From the NCBI RefSeq assembly GCF_902806685.2, contig NC_048549.1:1178001-1242000 (forward strand): a DNA stretch of 64,000 nucleotides, read 5' to 3'. The stretch comes from Maniola hyperantus (Eukaryota > Arthropoda > Insecta > Lepidoptera > Nymphalidae). The notes under the pieces were generated by a model, which saw only the letters and a list, made by a program, of their open reading frames with translations, was not told the origin of the DNA and searched no databases. Numbering within the stretch: the first letter of the stretch is position 1; the number at the start of each line of letters is the position of its first letter. The position numbers and the translations under genes are program-made. Positions 1-11,800 of this stretch are shown piece by piece.

Positions 1-60
1 TAAGATCTCATCTTTTCCATCTTATATTATTTATTTATATTTTGTATAGTAATATAATTG

Positions 61-349
61 GCCCCGATTCTCTAGTCTCTCTCTAAACTAAATTTAGAGT
101 ATCTGCATCCTTTTCTTTTTACTAATGCTAAAAAAGAAACGGAACATGACTTTCACATTTAAAGACTCTAAATTTTAGTGCACAATAGAAATTTAAACAG
201 TAGGTTCGCGAGTGCGTGCTAAAATCACGGGTTTTACCATCTAAAAATTATATTTAGAAATGTCAAACTGCTTCTGTCCTTTTCATATTACAATAGTAAG
301 AAGAGGGTGCGAATACTCTAAAATTAGGTTGTGCTTAGAATCGGTGCCA
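61..349 (+). mobile_element. MITE-A copy, full length
   Basis: About 290 bp with inverted ends: GGCCCCGATTCT on the left and the reverse complement of TGGCACCGATTCT on the right. It is the near-exact reverse complement of 35152-35443 and is related to 5501-5788, 11711-11978 and 18885-19105. It has no coding capacity. It sits immediately before the broken RNase H gene. Confidence 0.8.
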
Positions 350-364
350 ATGTGTAATTATGTT

Positions 365-898
365 TGTTGTACCATTTATCGTTACCACAGACGCCAGCAA
401 CTACGCCGTTGGCGCAGTGCTATCTCAAGGCCCTATCGGCAAGGACAACCAATAGCCTATGCTTCTAGAACCTTAAACAAACAAGAAGGAAATTACTCGA
501 CCACAGAAAAGGAGTTAGTTTCTATTTTATTCGCCGTTAAAACTTTCCGACCATATCTCTACGGCACTAAATTCAAAATCGTAACAGATCATCGGCCCTT
601 AGTATGGCTCTTCAACGTCAAAGATCCTGGTTCCAAACTCGTCCGTTGGCGCCTCAAACTTGAGGAATACGATTACGAGATTATTTACAAACCTGGAAAA
701 TTAAATTCAAATGCAGACGCTCTGTCTCGCATCCCAATTCATGCTATAAATACAGATAATCTTACTAAGCTTTCCTACGAGGCATATTTTAAGAAACAAC
801 TTACAAACTCTTTACCAGATTCTAACACAAAAATTGAAGAACACTCACAAGCTTTACATCTTTCCAAATGCAAATTATTGCATGCCCCGTTTCTCTAG
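365..898 (+). pseudogene. Gypsy-type pol RNase H domain, frameshifted
   Basis: The first strand of the RNase H fold (TTDASNYAVGAVLSQ) reads in one frame from about 370 to 447. The rest (PIAYASRTL, then STTEKELVSI, VTDHRPLVWL and NADALSR) reads in another, so one indel lies near 447. The acidic residues of the DEDD core are visible in these pieces. The open frame starting at 260 begins inside MITE-A and is a chimera, not a real start. The frame stops at 898, while the integrase frame is already open from 868. That implies a second break between the domains, since pol is normally one polyprotein. Confidence 0.85.
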
Positions 899-2313
899 AT
901 TTCGACAACTCAATGCCACATTGTGAGGAATTATTATCTCAGATAACCGACACCGCTTCATTGTTAGAAGCCGAACGTGAACAATGTTCGGTAAGGTCAG
1001 TTACAAAAAATAATAAAACATATTATTTTCTTTTTACCAAGGTTCATCATTACGATGAGACAACTTTTCGCTCCATTTACGACACTTTGATGATGCTTCG
1101 TGATGAACTTATATCACATCACCCTAGCATTGATGAAATAGCTATCTCCGATTTCTCTGAACCTTTTACTAAATTATCCTATACCAAAATTTATAATATG
1201 ATTTCCTACGTATTTCATAACACTGATATCAAAATACATATTTATAAAAATCAAATAATATTTCCAACTCCAGCTGAAGTTCCTACAATTCTCAAAGAGA
1301 ATCACGACACTCCCATAGCAGGACATCCTGGTGTGAATAGGATGTATAGTCGAATTAAAGCCTCATACTACTGGAAAGGAATGAGAACTGACATAGAACG
1401 CTATGTGAAGTCTTGCAAACTATGCCAAGTTAACAAACCTTTACGAGCTTGCAATAAAGCTCCTATGGTTATTACATCCACGAGCACAAAGCCTTTTGAA
1501 CGATTAGCTCTGGACATAGTTGGTGTCTTACCTGAAGCAGGTTTCCAAAAGTTCAAGTTCATACTGACTCTGCAAGATGATCTTACCAAATTCCTATGTG
1601 TCTATCCTATGATTTCTTCAACAAGTGAAGAAGTAGCCCGTAATCTGGTCCACTTTATGTCCTTATTCGCTATTCCTAAAATGATCCTTACTGATCAAGC
1701 CATGACTTTTACATCAGAACTGTTTAAACAAGTTACCGATATTTTCAAAATCAAACCCTTACTTTCTAGCCCTTACCATCCCCAAACTAACGGTGCGCTG
1801 GAACGCAGCCACGCTACTCTTAAAGAATACCTAAAATCCTTTGTAAACGAAAATCAAAATGATTGGCATTGCTACCTAGCAACAGCTGTTCTCGCGTATA
1901 ATACAACTCCTCATACTACTACTCAATTTACTCCGTTTGAACTTCTGTTTGGACAGAAACCAACCCTTCCTAATTCTCTCTACGACACAGATAATAATGT
2001 TACATACCACGAGTATGTCCGTGCGCTTCAGTATAGAATGAAAGTAAGCCGCGAAAAAGCTTTAGAGTATATTAGATCAAGTAAAGAATCTTCAAAACAA
2101 ATCTATGATTCAAGTTCTAATCCTAACATAGAATATAAAGTTGGTGACATGGTATATTTAAAATACCATCACAGACTTCGTAAAGCCTTATCTCCAATAT
2201 GGAAAGGCCCTTACAAAATCGTTAAAATAAATGGAAAACATAATGTTACTTTATTAATAAATAGAAAACATGTTAAGTATCATACTAATTTAATTAAGCT
2301 CGCTGTAACTTAA
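868..2313 (+). CDS. Gypsy-type retroelement integrase
   Basis: A 481-codon open frame with all integrase parts in order. First is an HHCC zinc-binding module (H146, H153, C183, C186). Next is a DDE catalytic core with D216 in LALDIVG, D276 in LTDQA and E312 in NGALERSHATLK. The spacing D276 to E312 leaves 35 residues, the D,D35E arrangement. Last is a GPYKIVKI motif near residue 447, as in the GPY/F module of errantivirus and chromovirus integrases. The enzyme would insert the reverse-transcribed element into host DNA. The first 30 or so residues probably come from a shifted frame of the RNase H-integrase linker. The catalytic residues are intact, but the protein has lost its polyprotein context. 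Confidence 0.9.
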   Translation: MQIIACPVSLDFDNSMPHCEELLSQITDTASLLEAEREQCSVRSVTKNNKTYYFLFTKVHHYDETTFRSIYDTLMMLRDELISHHPSIDEIAISDFSEPFTKLSYTKIYNMISYVFHNTDIKIHIYKNQIIFPTPAEVPTILKENHDTPIAGHPGVNRMYSRIKASYYWKGMRTDIERYVKSCKLCQVNKPLRACNKAPMVITSTSTKPFERLALDIVGVLPEAGFQKFKFILTLQDDLTKFLCVYPMISSTSEEVARNLVHFMSLFAIPKMILTDQAMTFTSELFKQVTDIFKIKPLLSSPYHPQTNGALERSHATLKEYLKSFVNENQNDWHCYLATAVLAYNTTPHTTTQFTPFELLFGQKPTLPNSLYDTDNNVTYHEYVRALQYRMKVSREKALEYIRSSKESSKQIYDSSSNPNIEYKVGDMVYLKYHHRLRKALSPIWKGPYKIVKINGKHNVTLLINRKHVKYHTNLIKLAVT

Positions 2314-2359
2314 GCTTATCATTCTTTTCAGATTTTTCTCCTACGTCTCGTCTGAGCCA

Positions 2360-3066
2360 ATGATTACACCCATAACGCATAGCCCTGGAATATATTTCGA
2401 CCCCATTACAAAAATTTATTTCTACAATGATTATTGGAGAGTAATCACGCATCTCAACACCGTCTCATTGGAACCACAGCTTGACAAAGTTGACCGGTTG
2501 ATTGTTAAAACCTCTCTAGTTTGTGCTAAGTTGCAACCAGAAGAGTACTCTAGCTGCAAAAATGTTTTTAGTCCAATTGAAGTACTTCTAGAATCCAATT
2601 ATCTCAAGGCTCAATCTCTATCTCATATTATCTCAAGCGAAAATCCTGCTAGATTCAAAAGATCTTTAGAATTTGGTGGTGAAATCCTTAAGTTTTTCTT
2701 TGGCACTTTAGATGCTGAAGATGCCCGAAAATATGATGCTGCAATTAGCTCTTGTCAGAGATCTGAATCTGAGATATTTCATTTAATGAAAGATAATATT
2801 CATATAGTTAAGTCGTCTATTAATACTTTTAATTCTACTATTTCTAGGTTAAATCAAAATGAGATAAAGTTAAACTCTCAGATTAATAAATTAAACGATA
2901 TATTGTCTTATGTTACTAGTGATAATGAAAAATTAATGTATTTAACTAGATTTAATAGCTTAGTTAATATAATCGAAAGCTCTTTACTAGCTATCTCAAA
3001 TTTTCTCGATACTGTAATAAACGCAATTTTGTTTTCAAAAGTTAATGTTCTACATCCTTCTGTTCT
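2360..3066 (+). CDS. F-type envelope-like protein, partial (runs into gap)
   Basis: This open frame starts 46 bases after the integrase stop and reads about 235 residues up to the gap. It contains the basic processing motif RFKR at residues 98-101, followed by a hydrophobic segment with FFFGTLDAEDARKY. That arrangement is typical of the baculovirus F / errantivirus Env family (Pfam Baculo_F): a furin-type site, then the fusion region. A helical region rich in Asn and Ser follows. No signal peptide is seen at this ATG; errantiviral env mRNA is usually spliced, so the leader may have been upstream. The transmembrane anchor is missing because of the gap. The copy is incomplete and sits in a defective element. 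Confidence 0.75.
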
Positions 3067-3266
3067 NNNNNNNNNNNNNNNNNNNNNNNNNNNNNNNNNN
3101 NNNNNNNNNNNNNNNNNNNNNNNNNNNNNNNNNNNNNNNNNNNNNNNNNNNNNNNNNNNNNNNNNNNNNNNNNNNNNNNNNNNNNNNNNNNNNNNNNNNN
3201 NNNNNNNNNNNNNNNNNNNNNNNNNNNNNNNNNNNNNNNNNNNNNNNNNNNNNNNNNNNNNNNNNN
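3067..3266. other. Assembly gap (200 N)
   Basis: A run of exactly 200 N interrupts the envelope frame. Round gap lengths are often placeholders, so the real distance, and the missing env 3' end and LTR, are unknown. Confidence 0.98.
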
Positions 3267-3357
3267 CAGATGAGCATGTAGAGTTCCATTACCTGGCCTA
3301 ACTAACTATCCCTACTAAGTGATATTATCTTGGAGTGACCGAAACTGCCTCTTCTTC

Positions 3358-3592
3358 CCGACTTTATAATATTATAAAGGCGAAAGTTTGTATGTGTATG
3401 TATGTGTGTGTATGTGTGTATGTTTGTTACTCCTTCACGCAAAAACTACTGGACGGATTTGGTTGAAATGAAGATAGATTATACCCTGGATATAACACAT
3501 AGGCTACTTTTTATCCCGGAAAATCAAAGAGTTCCCGCGGGATTTTGAAAAACGTAAATCCACGCGGACGAAGTCGCGGGCATCAGCTAGTT
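3358..3592 (-). mobile_element. Lep1-like element, subtype 2
   Basis: The reverse complement begins at ACTAGCTGATGCCCGCGACT, passes through CCGCGTGGATTTACG and CCCGCGGGAACTC, and ends in a TG-rich microsatellite and AATATTATA. The same plan is seen at 10383-10597 and 40008-40225. This CCGCGTGG signature is widespread in Lepidoptera and has been assigned to non-autonomous Helitron-like elements. I did not verify the termini. Confidence 0.7.
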
Positions 3593-3779
3593 ATTAATAT
3601 AGCAAAGTGCCATGACGTCATGTTCTTCATTCGTTCACATAAATAGTATACCAACTACCAGCTATGCAATGAGACGATTCCTCGTTCTTTCAAAGTTAGT
3701 AAAAATTTTAATATGGCTGTTAGAGGGGCGCCTATGAGGTGCTTGCCTAGGGCGCACTGGACATTTAATCCGCCTCTGA

Positions 3780-3905
3780 TTGACAGGTCTGAATGTAGTG
3801 CTATCCTTTTTCGCACGGAGCAATAAGAAAGAGATATAAATATATATATTAAGAGTTTAGACCTGTCATTTTAGTTTAGCTAAGAGAGTACAACAGAATT
3901 AATCA
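3780..3905 (-). mobile_element. MITE-B remnant
   Basis: Shares GCTATCCTTTT, the GACCTGTCATTTTAGTTTAG block and TACAACAGAATTA with the fuller MITE-B copies at 25101-25261 and 28612-28768. The two arms flank an AT-rich centre. Ends are eroded. Confidence 0.55.
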
Positions 3906-4059
3906 TTGAAAAGTGGCACATTGTAAATATAGTGACTTTAATGTACGTTCATTATTTTTATGTAAACTAAAGTTGTTGTAATTTATAGGTTGTATATTAA
4001 ATTATATTTATATATGATTTGTTTTTATATTTAATAGTAGGTACATATTCGGTCATCAC

Positions 4060-4215
4060 TGGCAACACGCACTGTTCGAAGACTTTGGTCTTCAAGCACT
4101 GAGGAATTTTAGACAAGACATTTCGAAGCTTCCTGAACGCTGCCCAACCGAGTTGGATTCAGTGGCTGACCTCTTTCACGAAATTGGACCTACCAACTGG
4201 ATTGTGTGTCGTAGG
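4060..4215. other. Unclassified low-copy sequence
   Basis: Moderately GC-rich stretch with a phrase (CGAAATTGGACCTACCA) that partly recurs near 59045. It may be an old retroelement fragment. I see no open frame or repeat termini. Confidence 0.25.
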
Positions 4216-4291
4216 TACTCTTCTTCTTCTTCTTCTTCGCTCTGGGCTGGTTTCCGCACTTAAACGTTTCCGTCGTAGGTACTCATACACT

Positions 4292-4708
4292 CACTCTTGA
4301 ATGGCTGAAATTAAATGTTCCCTCTTTATCACAAACAATGGGTATTTTCCTACTTTTGAATTTGATAAATATTATTATTATTACTTTATTATAAACTATG
4401 ATAAAAATAATGACGTACCTACACTGAAAAAAATATTAAAATCCAACAAAGATTTACAAAGTTACAGGCATTTTAATTTTGGAGTGGGAGGGTCTTCTAT
4501 CCCTTTCTCGCAAAACGAAAATTTGTATGAAACCGCACGAGACGCATGAAAATGCTATATCGCTATCTCTGTCTAATCAGAAATATTTATAAATGCTTAT
4601 AACTTTTTTATTATTTGATCGATTTAATTAGTTTTTTTCAGTTTACGTCATTATTTTTATCCTAGTTTATAATAAAGTAATAAAAAAATCGGAGTCGAAT
4701 ACCCAATT
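4292..4708 (-). repeat. Inverted copy of the CASD1 intron 7 / exon 8 repeat
   Basis: Read on the minus strand, this 417-bp segment matches 23418-23842 almost base for base. The match includes a TTATTACTTTATTATAAAC-type inner inverted repeat, a TTTAATTTCAG acceptor and the first 13 bases of CASD1 exon 8 (CCATTCAAGAGTG). Beyond both ends the two loci diverge. It is therefore either a mobile repeat family or an inverted duplication of part of CASD1. Confidence 0.8.
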
Positions 4709-4734
4709 TTGAGTGCAGACTGCACAGCTTTCAA

Positions 4735-4992
4735 CGATTACTGGGTAGGGCGGGACAGAAGATGGCAAACCGATAGACGTTGAGGTCTCAAGGTGCTGAA
4801 ATGGCGACCTCGCACCGGAAGGCGCAGCGCTGGAAGACCTCGCAACTAGGTGGACGGACGACATCAGACGAGTCGCAGGGAGTCGCTAGATTCAGGAGGC
4901 GCAAGACTGTGGCGTGTGGAAGTCCCTACAAACGACCTATGTCCAGCAGTGGACGTCTATCGGTTGATGACAATGATGATGATGAAAATAAC
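4735..4992 (+). mobile_element. RTE-type LINE 3' end (truncated)
   Basis: Carries the last coding and non-coding part of the LINE at 37960-38420: ATGGCGACCTCGCACCGGAA, GTGGACGGACGACATCAGA, TATGTCCAGCAGTGGACGTC, then a (GAT)n tail. The remnant is dead and 5'-truncated, as is usual for target-primed LINE insertions. Confidence 0.75.
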
Positions 4993-5209
4993 GTAGGCAT
5001 GTATTCGTATTGAAATGTTTATTCTATTATTAATTAATTAAATAATTTATTTAGACGCGATTCAAAAGCATTTCTCTGTATACCTATTTCGCATTTAATA
5101 TGGATATGTTCACTCATTGTGCACACTTTCATTTATATTGAGGCAGGTTGCTTTGTAAACTTGCAAACGCTAGCAAAAACTTAGTGCTGTTATTATAACT
5201 ACCTATAGA

Positions 5210-5340
5210 ATAGAATAGAATAGAATATGTTTTTATTCAAGTAGACTTTTTACAAGCGCTTTCGAATCGTCGGGTAGTTTTAATTTACCACTGGTTCGGA
5301 ATGCCGTTCCTACCGAGAAGAACCAGTAAGAAACTGCGGT
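5210..5340 (-). mobile_element. Non-LTR element 3' tail
   Basis: On the minus strand it encodes TSGKLKLPDDSKALVKSLLE and a stop. Then comes an AATAAA-like stretch and a short (ATTCT)n tail on the + strand side. Relatives lie at 45905-46060 and 19190-19320. The parent element is not identified. Confidence 0.5.
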
Positions 5341-5432
5341 TATAGTACGCAACAGGCCGAGATGGCAATCGGGGTATGAGGCGGGGCGTTTTCCCACCCA
5401 GATTGCCATCTCGACCTGTCGCGTACTATAAA
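5341..5432. mobile_element. Small hairpin MITE (TAGTACGCGACAGG)
   Basis: Two arms of about 30 bp, TATAGTACGCAACAGG and the reverse complement of TATAGTACGCGACAGG, each followed by GAGATGGCAATC, flank a short GC-rich loop. A lone arm recurs near 37723. Confidence 0.6.
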
Positions 5433-5500
5433 CACCCAGTACCAATAACCATTTGACCTATACTTGTAGTTTAGTGATTTAGTATTTTTTAAACCCGCAA

Positions 5501-5788
5501 TGGCACCGATTCCGTTGTCTTTCTCTAAACTAAATTTAGACTATCTGCATCCTTTTCTTTTTAACAATGCTAAAAAGGGACAGAACATGAACTTTACATT
5601 TAAATACTCTAAATTTTAGTGCACGCTACAAAAAACAGTAGGCTCGCGACTGTGCGCTAAAATCACGGGTTTTACCATTTAAAAATTAAATTTAAAACTG
5701 TCAAACTGCGTCTGTCCTTTTCATATTACATTAGCAAGAAGAGGATGCGAATACTCTAAAATTAGGTTGTGCTCAGAATCAGTACCAA
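5501..5788 (+). mobile_element. MITE-A copy, full length
   Basis: Starts TGGCACCGATTCCG and ends with CAGAATCAGTACCA. It is colinear with 61-349 but has drifted by about 10 percent by eye. Confidence 0.8.
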
Positions 5789-5907
5789 TGTACAGCGTGC
5801 AAAATTCGGGGTTAAACTACGCCTACGAAGCGACATTGACCCCGCGGTACTTATCTACGCAACGTTCGTCGACCTCTAGTGTCAGTCAGACGTTTTATTT
5901 GGAACTA

Positions 5908-5985
5908 GCTTATGCCCGCGACTTCGTCCGCGTGGACTACACAAATTTCAAACCCCTGTTTTATCCCTTATTCTAATGTATGAAA
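5908..5985 (+). mobile_element. Lep1-like fragment
   Basis: Begins ACTAGCTTATGCCCGCGACT and continues through the CCGCGTGGACTACACAAATT block, then stops abruptly at the edge of the next Rep-C copy. Confidence 0.6.
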
Positions 5986-5989
5986 CCGT

Positions 5990-6375
5990 GAATTTGTGGT
6001 TACATCACACAAAAAAAATTAAATTGTGGTCATGAACTAATAATCATCATGATCAACCCATCACCAGCTCACTACAGAGCACGGGTCTCCTCTCAGAGTG
6101 AGAAGGGTTTTGGCCATAGTCTACCACGCTGGCCATGTGCGGATTGGTAGACTGCGTGACTGTATAGGTGAACTAATAATAGTATTTTCAATTTTCGAAG
6201 TAAGATAATTATATCAAGTGGGGTATCATATGAAAGGTCTTCACTTGTACATTCTAAAACAGATTTTTATTTATTTTTATGCATTATGGTTTTTGATTTA
6301 TCGTGCAAAACGTCGAAAAAATATGACGACGTATGGAACCCTCGGTGCGCGAGCCTGACTCGCACTTGGCAGTTT
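5990..6375 (-). mobile_element. Rep-C copy interrupted by a SINE-1 fragment
   Basis: The right part (TATCAAGTGGGGTATCATAT to GCGAGCCTGACTCGCACTTG) and the left part (GTGAATTTGTGGTTACATCA) are one Rep-C copy. It is split at 6045-6168 by a SINE and truncated at the GGTACGGAACCC end. Confidence 0.75.
6045..6168 (-). mobile_element. 5'-truncated SINE-1 with 12-bp target-site duplication
   Basis: The insert is the tail half of SINE-1. It is flanked on both sides by TGAACTAATAAT (6033-6044 and 6169-6180), a perfect 12-bp duplication of Rep-C sequence. This is the mark of target-primed retrotransposition. Confidence 0.85.
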
Positions 6376-6837
6376 GTATTATGGTATCATAACAGTAATC
6401 ATCAGTACTATCACCTGCCTTCGTTTTGCTAGCGTTCTACTTACAAGTCCTGTAGCAATGATATACTTTGCGTCATAACTTTCAAACACCATCGATAGGT
6501 ACAACACGCCGGAAATATCTGCGCACCTCGCTGGAATGTACTTCCCATCGCGCTTCCACGCAGCTCGCCCGTTTTCGGCTATCCCGTACCAGTGCCAACG
6601 CGAGCGCGTTGCATGACATCACTAAGCCAGGTTCTCAGATATTTCCGACGGGTTGTACGCACAGTAGAGTGAATTTATCCGTCAGCTATAATTATAACAT
6701 TTTACAACATTAATTGACACTCCATCCCAGATTATTGCATTGTTTGTTATATCACAATATACATATGTAACGATGGAATCCATGACATACTTTACACATC
6801 AAAAATAGGGATACATATTATGGTTATGAATAATATA

Positions 6838-7087
6838 TGTCCCGGCTGTACTCACGTGTTTAGTCGACGTTAGCCCGACTAGTTTCGAACCCATCCGGGG
6901 TCCTTTTTCAAGGGAGTCAGCTGCCCACCCCAGCCACCCTCACAACGGGCTCTACGGGCAGCAGCACGTGCGGCCCGCAGTCACAACTGCGGCGCATGCG
7001 CGAACTGACTCCCTTGAAAAAGGACCCCGGATGGGTTCGAAACTAGTCGGGCTAACGTCGACTAAACACGTGAGTACAGCCGGGACA
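6838..7087. mobile_element. FB-1 foldback element with perfect 83-bp arms
   Basis: Arms 6838-6920 and 7005-7087 are exact reverse complements as read, starting TGTCCCGGCTGTACTCACG. They enclose an 84-bp GC-rich loop. The perfect arms indicate a young insertion or arm homogenisation. A rearranged relative lies at 35443-35631. Confidence 0.85.
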
Positions 7088-7099
7088 GATATTATTCAT

Positions 7100-8340
7100 A
7101 ATGGAAATCACACACGGTAGTTTAAACGCTAACATATTACGGTGCTTATTTCTCTTTACTACAAAAAAATATAATTTTCCAATAAAAACATTTTGCACTT
7201 TTAAATATATCAAGAGCCCAGTTTGACAATAAAATAAAAAAGTTAATTAGTAACAACAATTTTTTTATTAATACATAGCATCAAAATAATACAGTAAACT
7301 TAAAAAAATAATTTACTAGGGTCTTTTTAAAGTACACGAATAAATTTCTAAATGTTAGGGCGCTTTCAGACTGCCCGCCAGAACCGCGAGTTTTTTTGAC
7401 ACAGTTTTTATTATTATAATTTGTGTCCACGATAGTTATTGTAATCTTGTGAGATTCACATATTATTTCTGATATTGTGGTTGTGCAGAAACGTGCGAAA
7501 AAACCGTCATTCTGAAAGCACTCTAATTATAGCTCACTGCAAAAGCCAAAAATATAGAAGGCTATCCAAAGGCTTGTACAATAATTGCATGAGTAACCTA
7601 TAAAGTGAGAGAGACATAATTTGTAGCAGTCCATCTCTTTCTGATACACTTATCTGTATATATTTCATCATGATGGAATTTCAAAATCTAAACCCCGGAA
7701 AAAGGACTTAATTAAAAACTTTATAAACTTTTTTATCACACTATGTAGGTATATTCAATTTACGACTTGTAGTTTTTCCCGCGAATTCGTGCGTGTGGAC
7801 TACAATGTAAAATAGGAGTTTGAAATTTGTGTAGACCACGCGGAAAAAGTCGCGGGAATAAGCTAGTTAACAATAAATCAATGGTTAGAATTTCCTTACC
7901 TTTATTTTAATTAACTTTACAAGGGTTGTACACCCTTGTAAAGTCGTAACTAAAATGTCCACAGACTAAAAAACAAATCAGAGGTCCGGGAAGCCAGTGA
8001 CGCGTACTACAGTGCGACACGGCTCTCTTGGCACTTGAATGACATTGACAGGGGGGCGCTGTTGGAGAACAAAGGCTTAGACTATTCAAACAAGAACAAA
8101 GAGGACACTTGACGGCACGTTAGTTCCACAGTTCGCCACGCGCCAAGATAACCTTGTCGCACTGTATAAATAAAACGTTGGAAATACAGATTAAAAATCG
8201 TACTAGCACATCACTTGTTCGACACAATTTCGATACAACGGTCCAACACTCACCCCATATATACATGTTAACATACTGTATCGATATAACACTTATCACA
8301 AATTAGATTTATCGTCCATTGTCGATATAGCCGCGATTTG
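7100..8340. other. UBE2W downstream region, no gene seen
   Basis: AT-rich flank and presumed UBE2W 3' UTR on the minus strand. A Lep1-like remnant lies at about 7790-7868. An AATAAA on the minus strand near 7898-7903 is a possible poly(A) signal, about 440 bp after the stop. Nothing else was recognised. Confidence 0.4.
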
Positions 8341-8840
8341 TTAGACGGAGTCATCTGAAAAAAAAAAATTAAAAAGTTTTCAAAAAAAAACTTCCAACTG
8401 TGGTTTGCACTTTATTTTTTTTTAGTCTGCCACAGAGAATTCAACCTCCAGAGTACGCATATATACAAGGTTTTGTATGAAAACAAAACCGGTTTAGTGC
8501 GAGCCAGGCTCGCGCAATGAGGGTTCCGTACTACAGTCGTATTTTTTCGACATTTTGCACGATAATTCAAAAACTATGATGCATAAAAATAAATAAAAAT
8601 CGGTTTTAGAATGTACAGGTGAAGACCTTTCATATGATACCCCACTTGATATAGTCACTCACTTCGAAAGTTGAAAATACTAATTATTAGTTCATGACCA
8701 CAATTTAATTTTTTTTGTGTGATCTAACCCTAAATTCACGGTTTTCAGATTTTTCCCCAAATGTCAGCTGTAAGATCTACCTACCTGCCAAATTTCATGA
8801 TTCTAGGTCAACGGGAAGTACCCTGTAGGTTTTTTGACAG

Positions 8841-8871
<31 letters not shown>

Positions 8872-11800
8872 ACAAAGTGATCCTATAAGGGTTCCGTTTT
8901 TCCTTTTGAGGTACGGAACCCTAAAAATCGTAAAATGTTGGCGGGGGACAGGGGCGGACGAAGTCGCGGGCATCAGCTTGTTTTTCATAAAAGCTCATAG
9001 CTGTTAATAATCTAGATTTTATCATTTTGTGTAGGTATACGTTTTAGATTAGATATCTATGTGAATATTAAGCTTAGGATATATTTTCATTCCAGCCAAA
9101 TTATTATCTATGGTTATCAAAAGGGAAACATAAAATTATACGTACCATGATACCACCATTTTGTTTTCTTAGGATTTTTGTTGCACGTTTTTACATAAAA
9201 AGAATTATCTGGCGGCCGTTTCTGAAAATATACAAAAAACTTAAATGAAAACCGGCCAAGTGCGAGTCAAGCTCGCGCAACGAGGGTTCCGTACTGCAGT
9301 CGTATTTTTTAGACATTTTGCACGATAATTCAAAAACTATGATGCATAAATATAAATAAAAATATGTTTTAGAATGCACAGATGAAGACCTTTCATATAA
9401 TACCCCACTTAATATAGTTACTTACTTCGAACATTGAAAATACTAATTATTAGTTCATGACCACAATTTAATTTTTTTTGTGCGATGTAACCACAAATTC
9501 ACGGTTTTCAGATTTTTTCCCCAAATGTCTGCTATAAGACCTACCTACCTGCCAAATTTCATGATTCTAGGTCAACGGGAAGTACAGTACGATTCAAACT
9601 TAAATGAGTCTGCGTGAAGTTGCGAGACCCGAGTACCCGTAGTACAAGATTATACGTCTCCCCAAACCAAACCAAATTCGAGAGTCGAAATACTTCCCCG
9701 TTACAGTAAACTGGATCTTAAATGCCTTGTTTTAAAGCTCAAGTTTGTCTACACTTCTACAGCCAGCGCTCCAAGCGGAAACATTGCGAAATTAAAATCA
9801 GTGGCATTGAATATTTGACTTCAATTCAAGGCTGTTTAGGTCCATTTTACTGTAACGCGGAAGTATTTCGACTCTCGAATTTGGTTTCGTTTGGTGAGAC
9901 GTAAAATCTTGTACTACGGGTACTGAACCCTAAAAACGATGAAGTATCTCACCTTTTCTTTACAGCTACTAAGCATAGAGACTATGGAGAGGCAGACGGA
10001 CTGCACGGAGAGCGCGGGAGACCAGTCGTCCGTCAGTATGGAGAGGCAGATGTGGCCGTTGGAGTACACGTGGGGGTGCACCGGGATGTTATTTCCTATA
10101 AACGTCACCTGAAAAAGAGAAAATATTTTTATAGACAAACTAGCTTATGCTCGCGACTTCGTCCGCGTGGACTACAAAATTTCAAAACCCTATTTCACCC
10201 CCTTAGGAGTTGAATTTTCAAAAATCCTTTCTTAGCGGATGCCTACGTCATAATAGCTATCTGCATGCCAAATTTCAGCCCGATCCGTCCAGTAGTTTGA
10301 GCTGTGCGTTGATAGATCAGTCAGTCAGTCAGTCAGTCATTCAGTCAGTCAGTCAGTCACCTTTTCCTTTTATATATATATAGACTAGCTGATACCCGCG
10401 ACTTCGTCCGCGTGAATTTAGGTTTTTTGAAATCCCGCGGGAACTCTTTGATTTTCCGGGATAAAAAGTAGCCTATGTCCTTCCCCGGGATGCCTATCTC
10501 TGTACCAAATTCCATCAAAATCGGTTGAACGGATGGGCCGTGAAAAGCTAGCAGACAGACAGACAGACACACTTTCGCATTCATAATATTAAGTATCATC
10601 ATCATCATCATGATCAACCCATCGCTGGCTCACTACAGAGCACGGGTCTCCTCTAAGAGTGAGAAGGGTTTTGGCCATAGTCTACCACGCTAGCCAAGTG
10701 AGGATTGGCAGACTTCACACACCTTTGAGAACATTATGGAGAACTCTCAGGCATGCAGGTTTCCTCGCGATGTTTTCCTTCACCGTTAAAGCAAGTGATA
10801 TTTTAATTACTTAAAAAAAACGCACATAACTCCGAAAAGTTAGAGGAGCGTGCCCGGGAACGAACCCCCGACCTCTGATTGGAAGGCGGACGTCCTAACC
10901 ATTAGGCTACCACAGCTTCATATTAAGTATGGAAGTATGGATTTAGAAGTCCATCTGTTTTTACGTTTCACGCGGTGAACAGTGACGGATGTTAAAAGCA
11001 AAACCTGATTTTAATAAATTCATAAGAAAACAAACTGAGTACATAGCTACATACTTGAATAAATATTAATTACTTTTATAAATTAATCTAGCATTCATTT
11101 AAATTAACTGCTATGAAAATGTCAGCAAACACATTATTACTACAGATTTATCTATTTACTGACTTAAATGTTAGTCGGTGAAGAAATATTTTTTTTTATT
11201 TTTATTCAGATACAAGTTAGCCCTTGACTGCAATCTCACCTGGTGGTAAGTGATGATGCAGTCTAAGATGATAGCGGGCTAACCTGGAAGGGGTATGGCA
11301 GTTTTTATTAAACCCATACCCCTTTGGTTTCTACACGGCATCGTACCGGAACGCTAAATCGCTTGGCGGCACGGCTTTGCCGGTAGGGTGGTAACTAGCC
11401 ACGGCCGAAGCCTCCCACCAGACCAGACTAGAAATTTAGAAATTATAAAATTCCAAACCCCTGCCAGGAATCGAACCCGGAACCTCCCACTATTAAGACC
11501 ACAGCGCTCACCACTGCGCCAGGGAGGTCGTCAAATTATATGGTAATACAAATAGTATATTATGGGATATAAACATTGTGGGATTTTGTTTCGTCATTTT
11601 TCATGGGCTACTTCAAGTAAGGTGGCTAGTGTTATAAGTTTGAAAAGGCTTTTCACGTATTTTTAGAGTTTTTCCTCAAAAGGAAAAACGGAACCCTTAT
11701 AGGATCACAGTGGCACCGATTCAGTTGTCTTTCTCTAAACTAAATTTAGAGTATCTGTATCCTTTTCTTTTTAACAATGCTAAAAAAGGACGGAACATGA

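Larger units (their letters stand above)
350..3066 (+). mobile_element. Errantivirus-like Ty3/gypsy element, 5'-truncated
   Basis: In order the segment encodes an RNase H domain, an integrase and an F-type envelope-like protein, which is the gene order of insect errantiviruses (gypsy, TED type). Gag, protease and reverse transcriptase are absent: RNase H homology begins within about 15 bases of the MITE-A end at 349. No LTR was recognised on either side, and the 3' part runs into the assembly gap. At least two frame breaks (near 447 and between 868 and 898) show that pol is not intact. This is an old, defective copy. Confidence 0.85.
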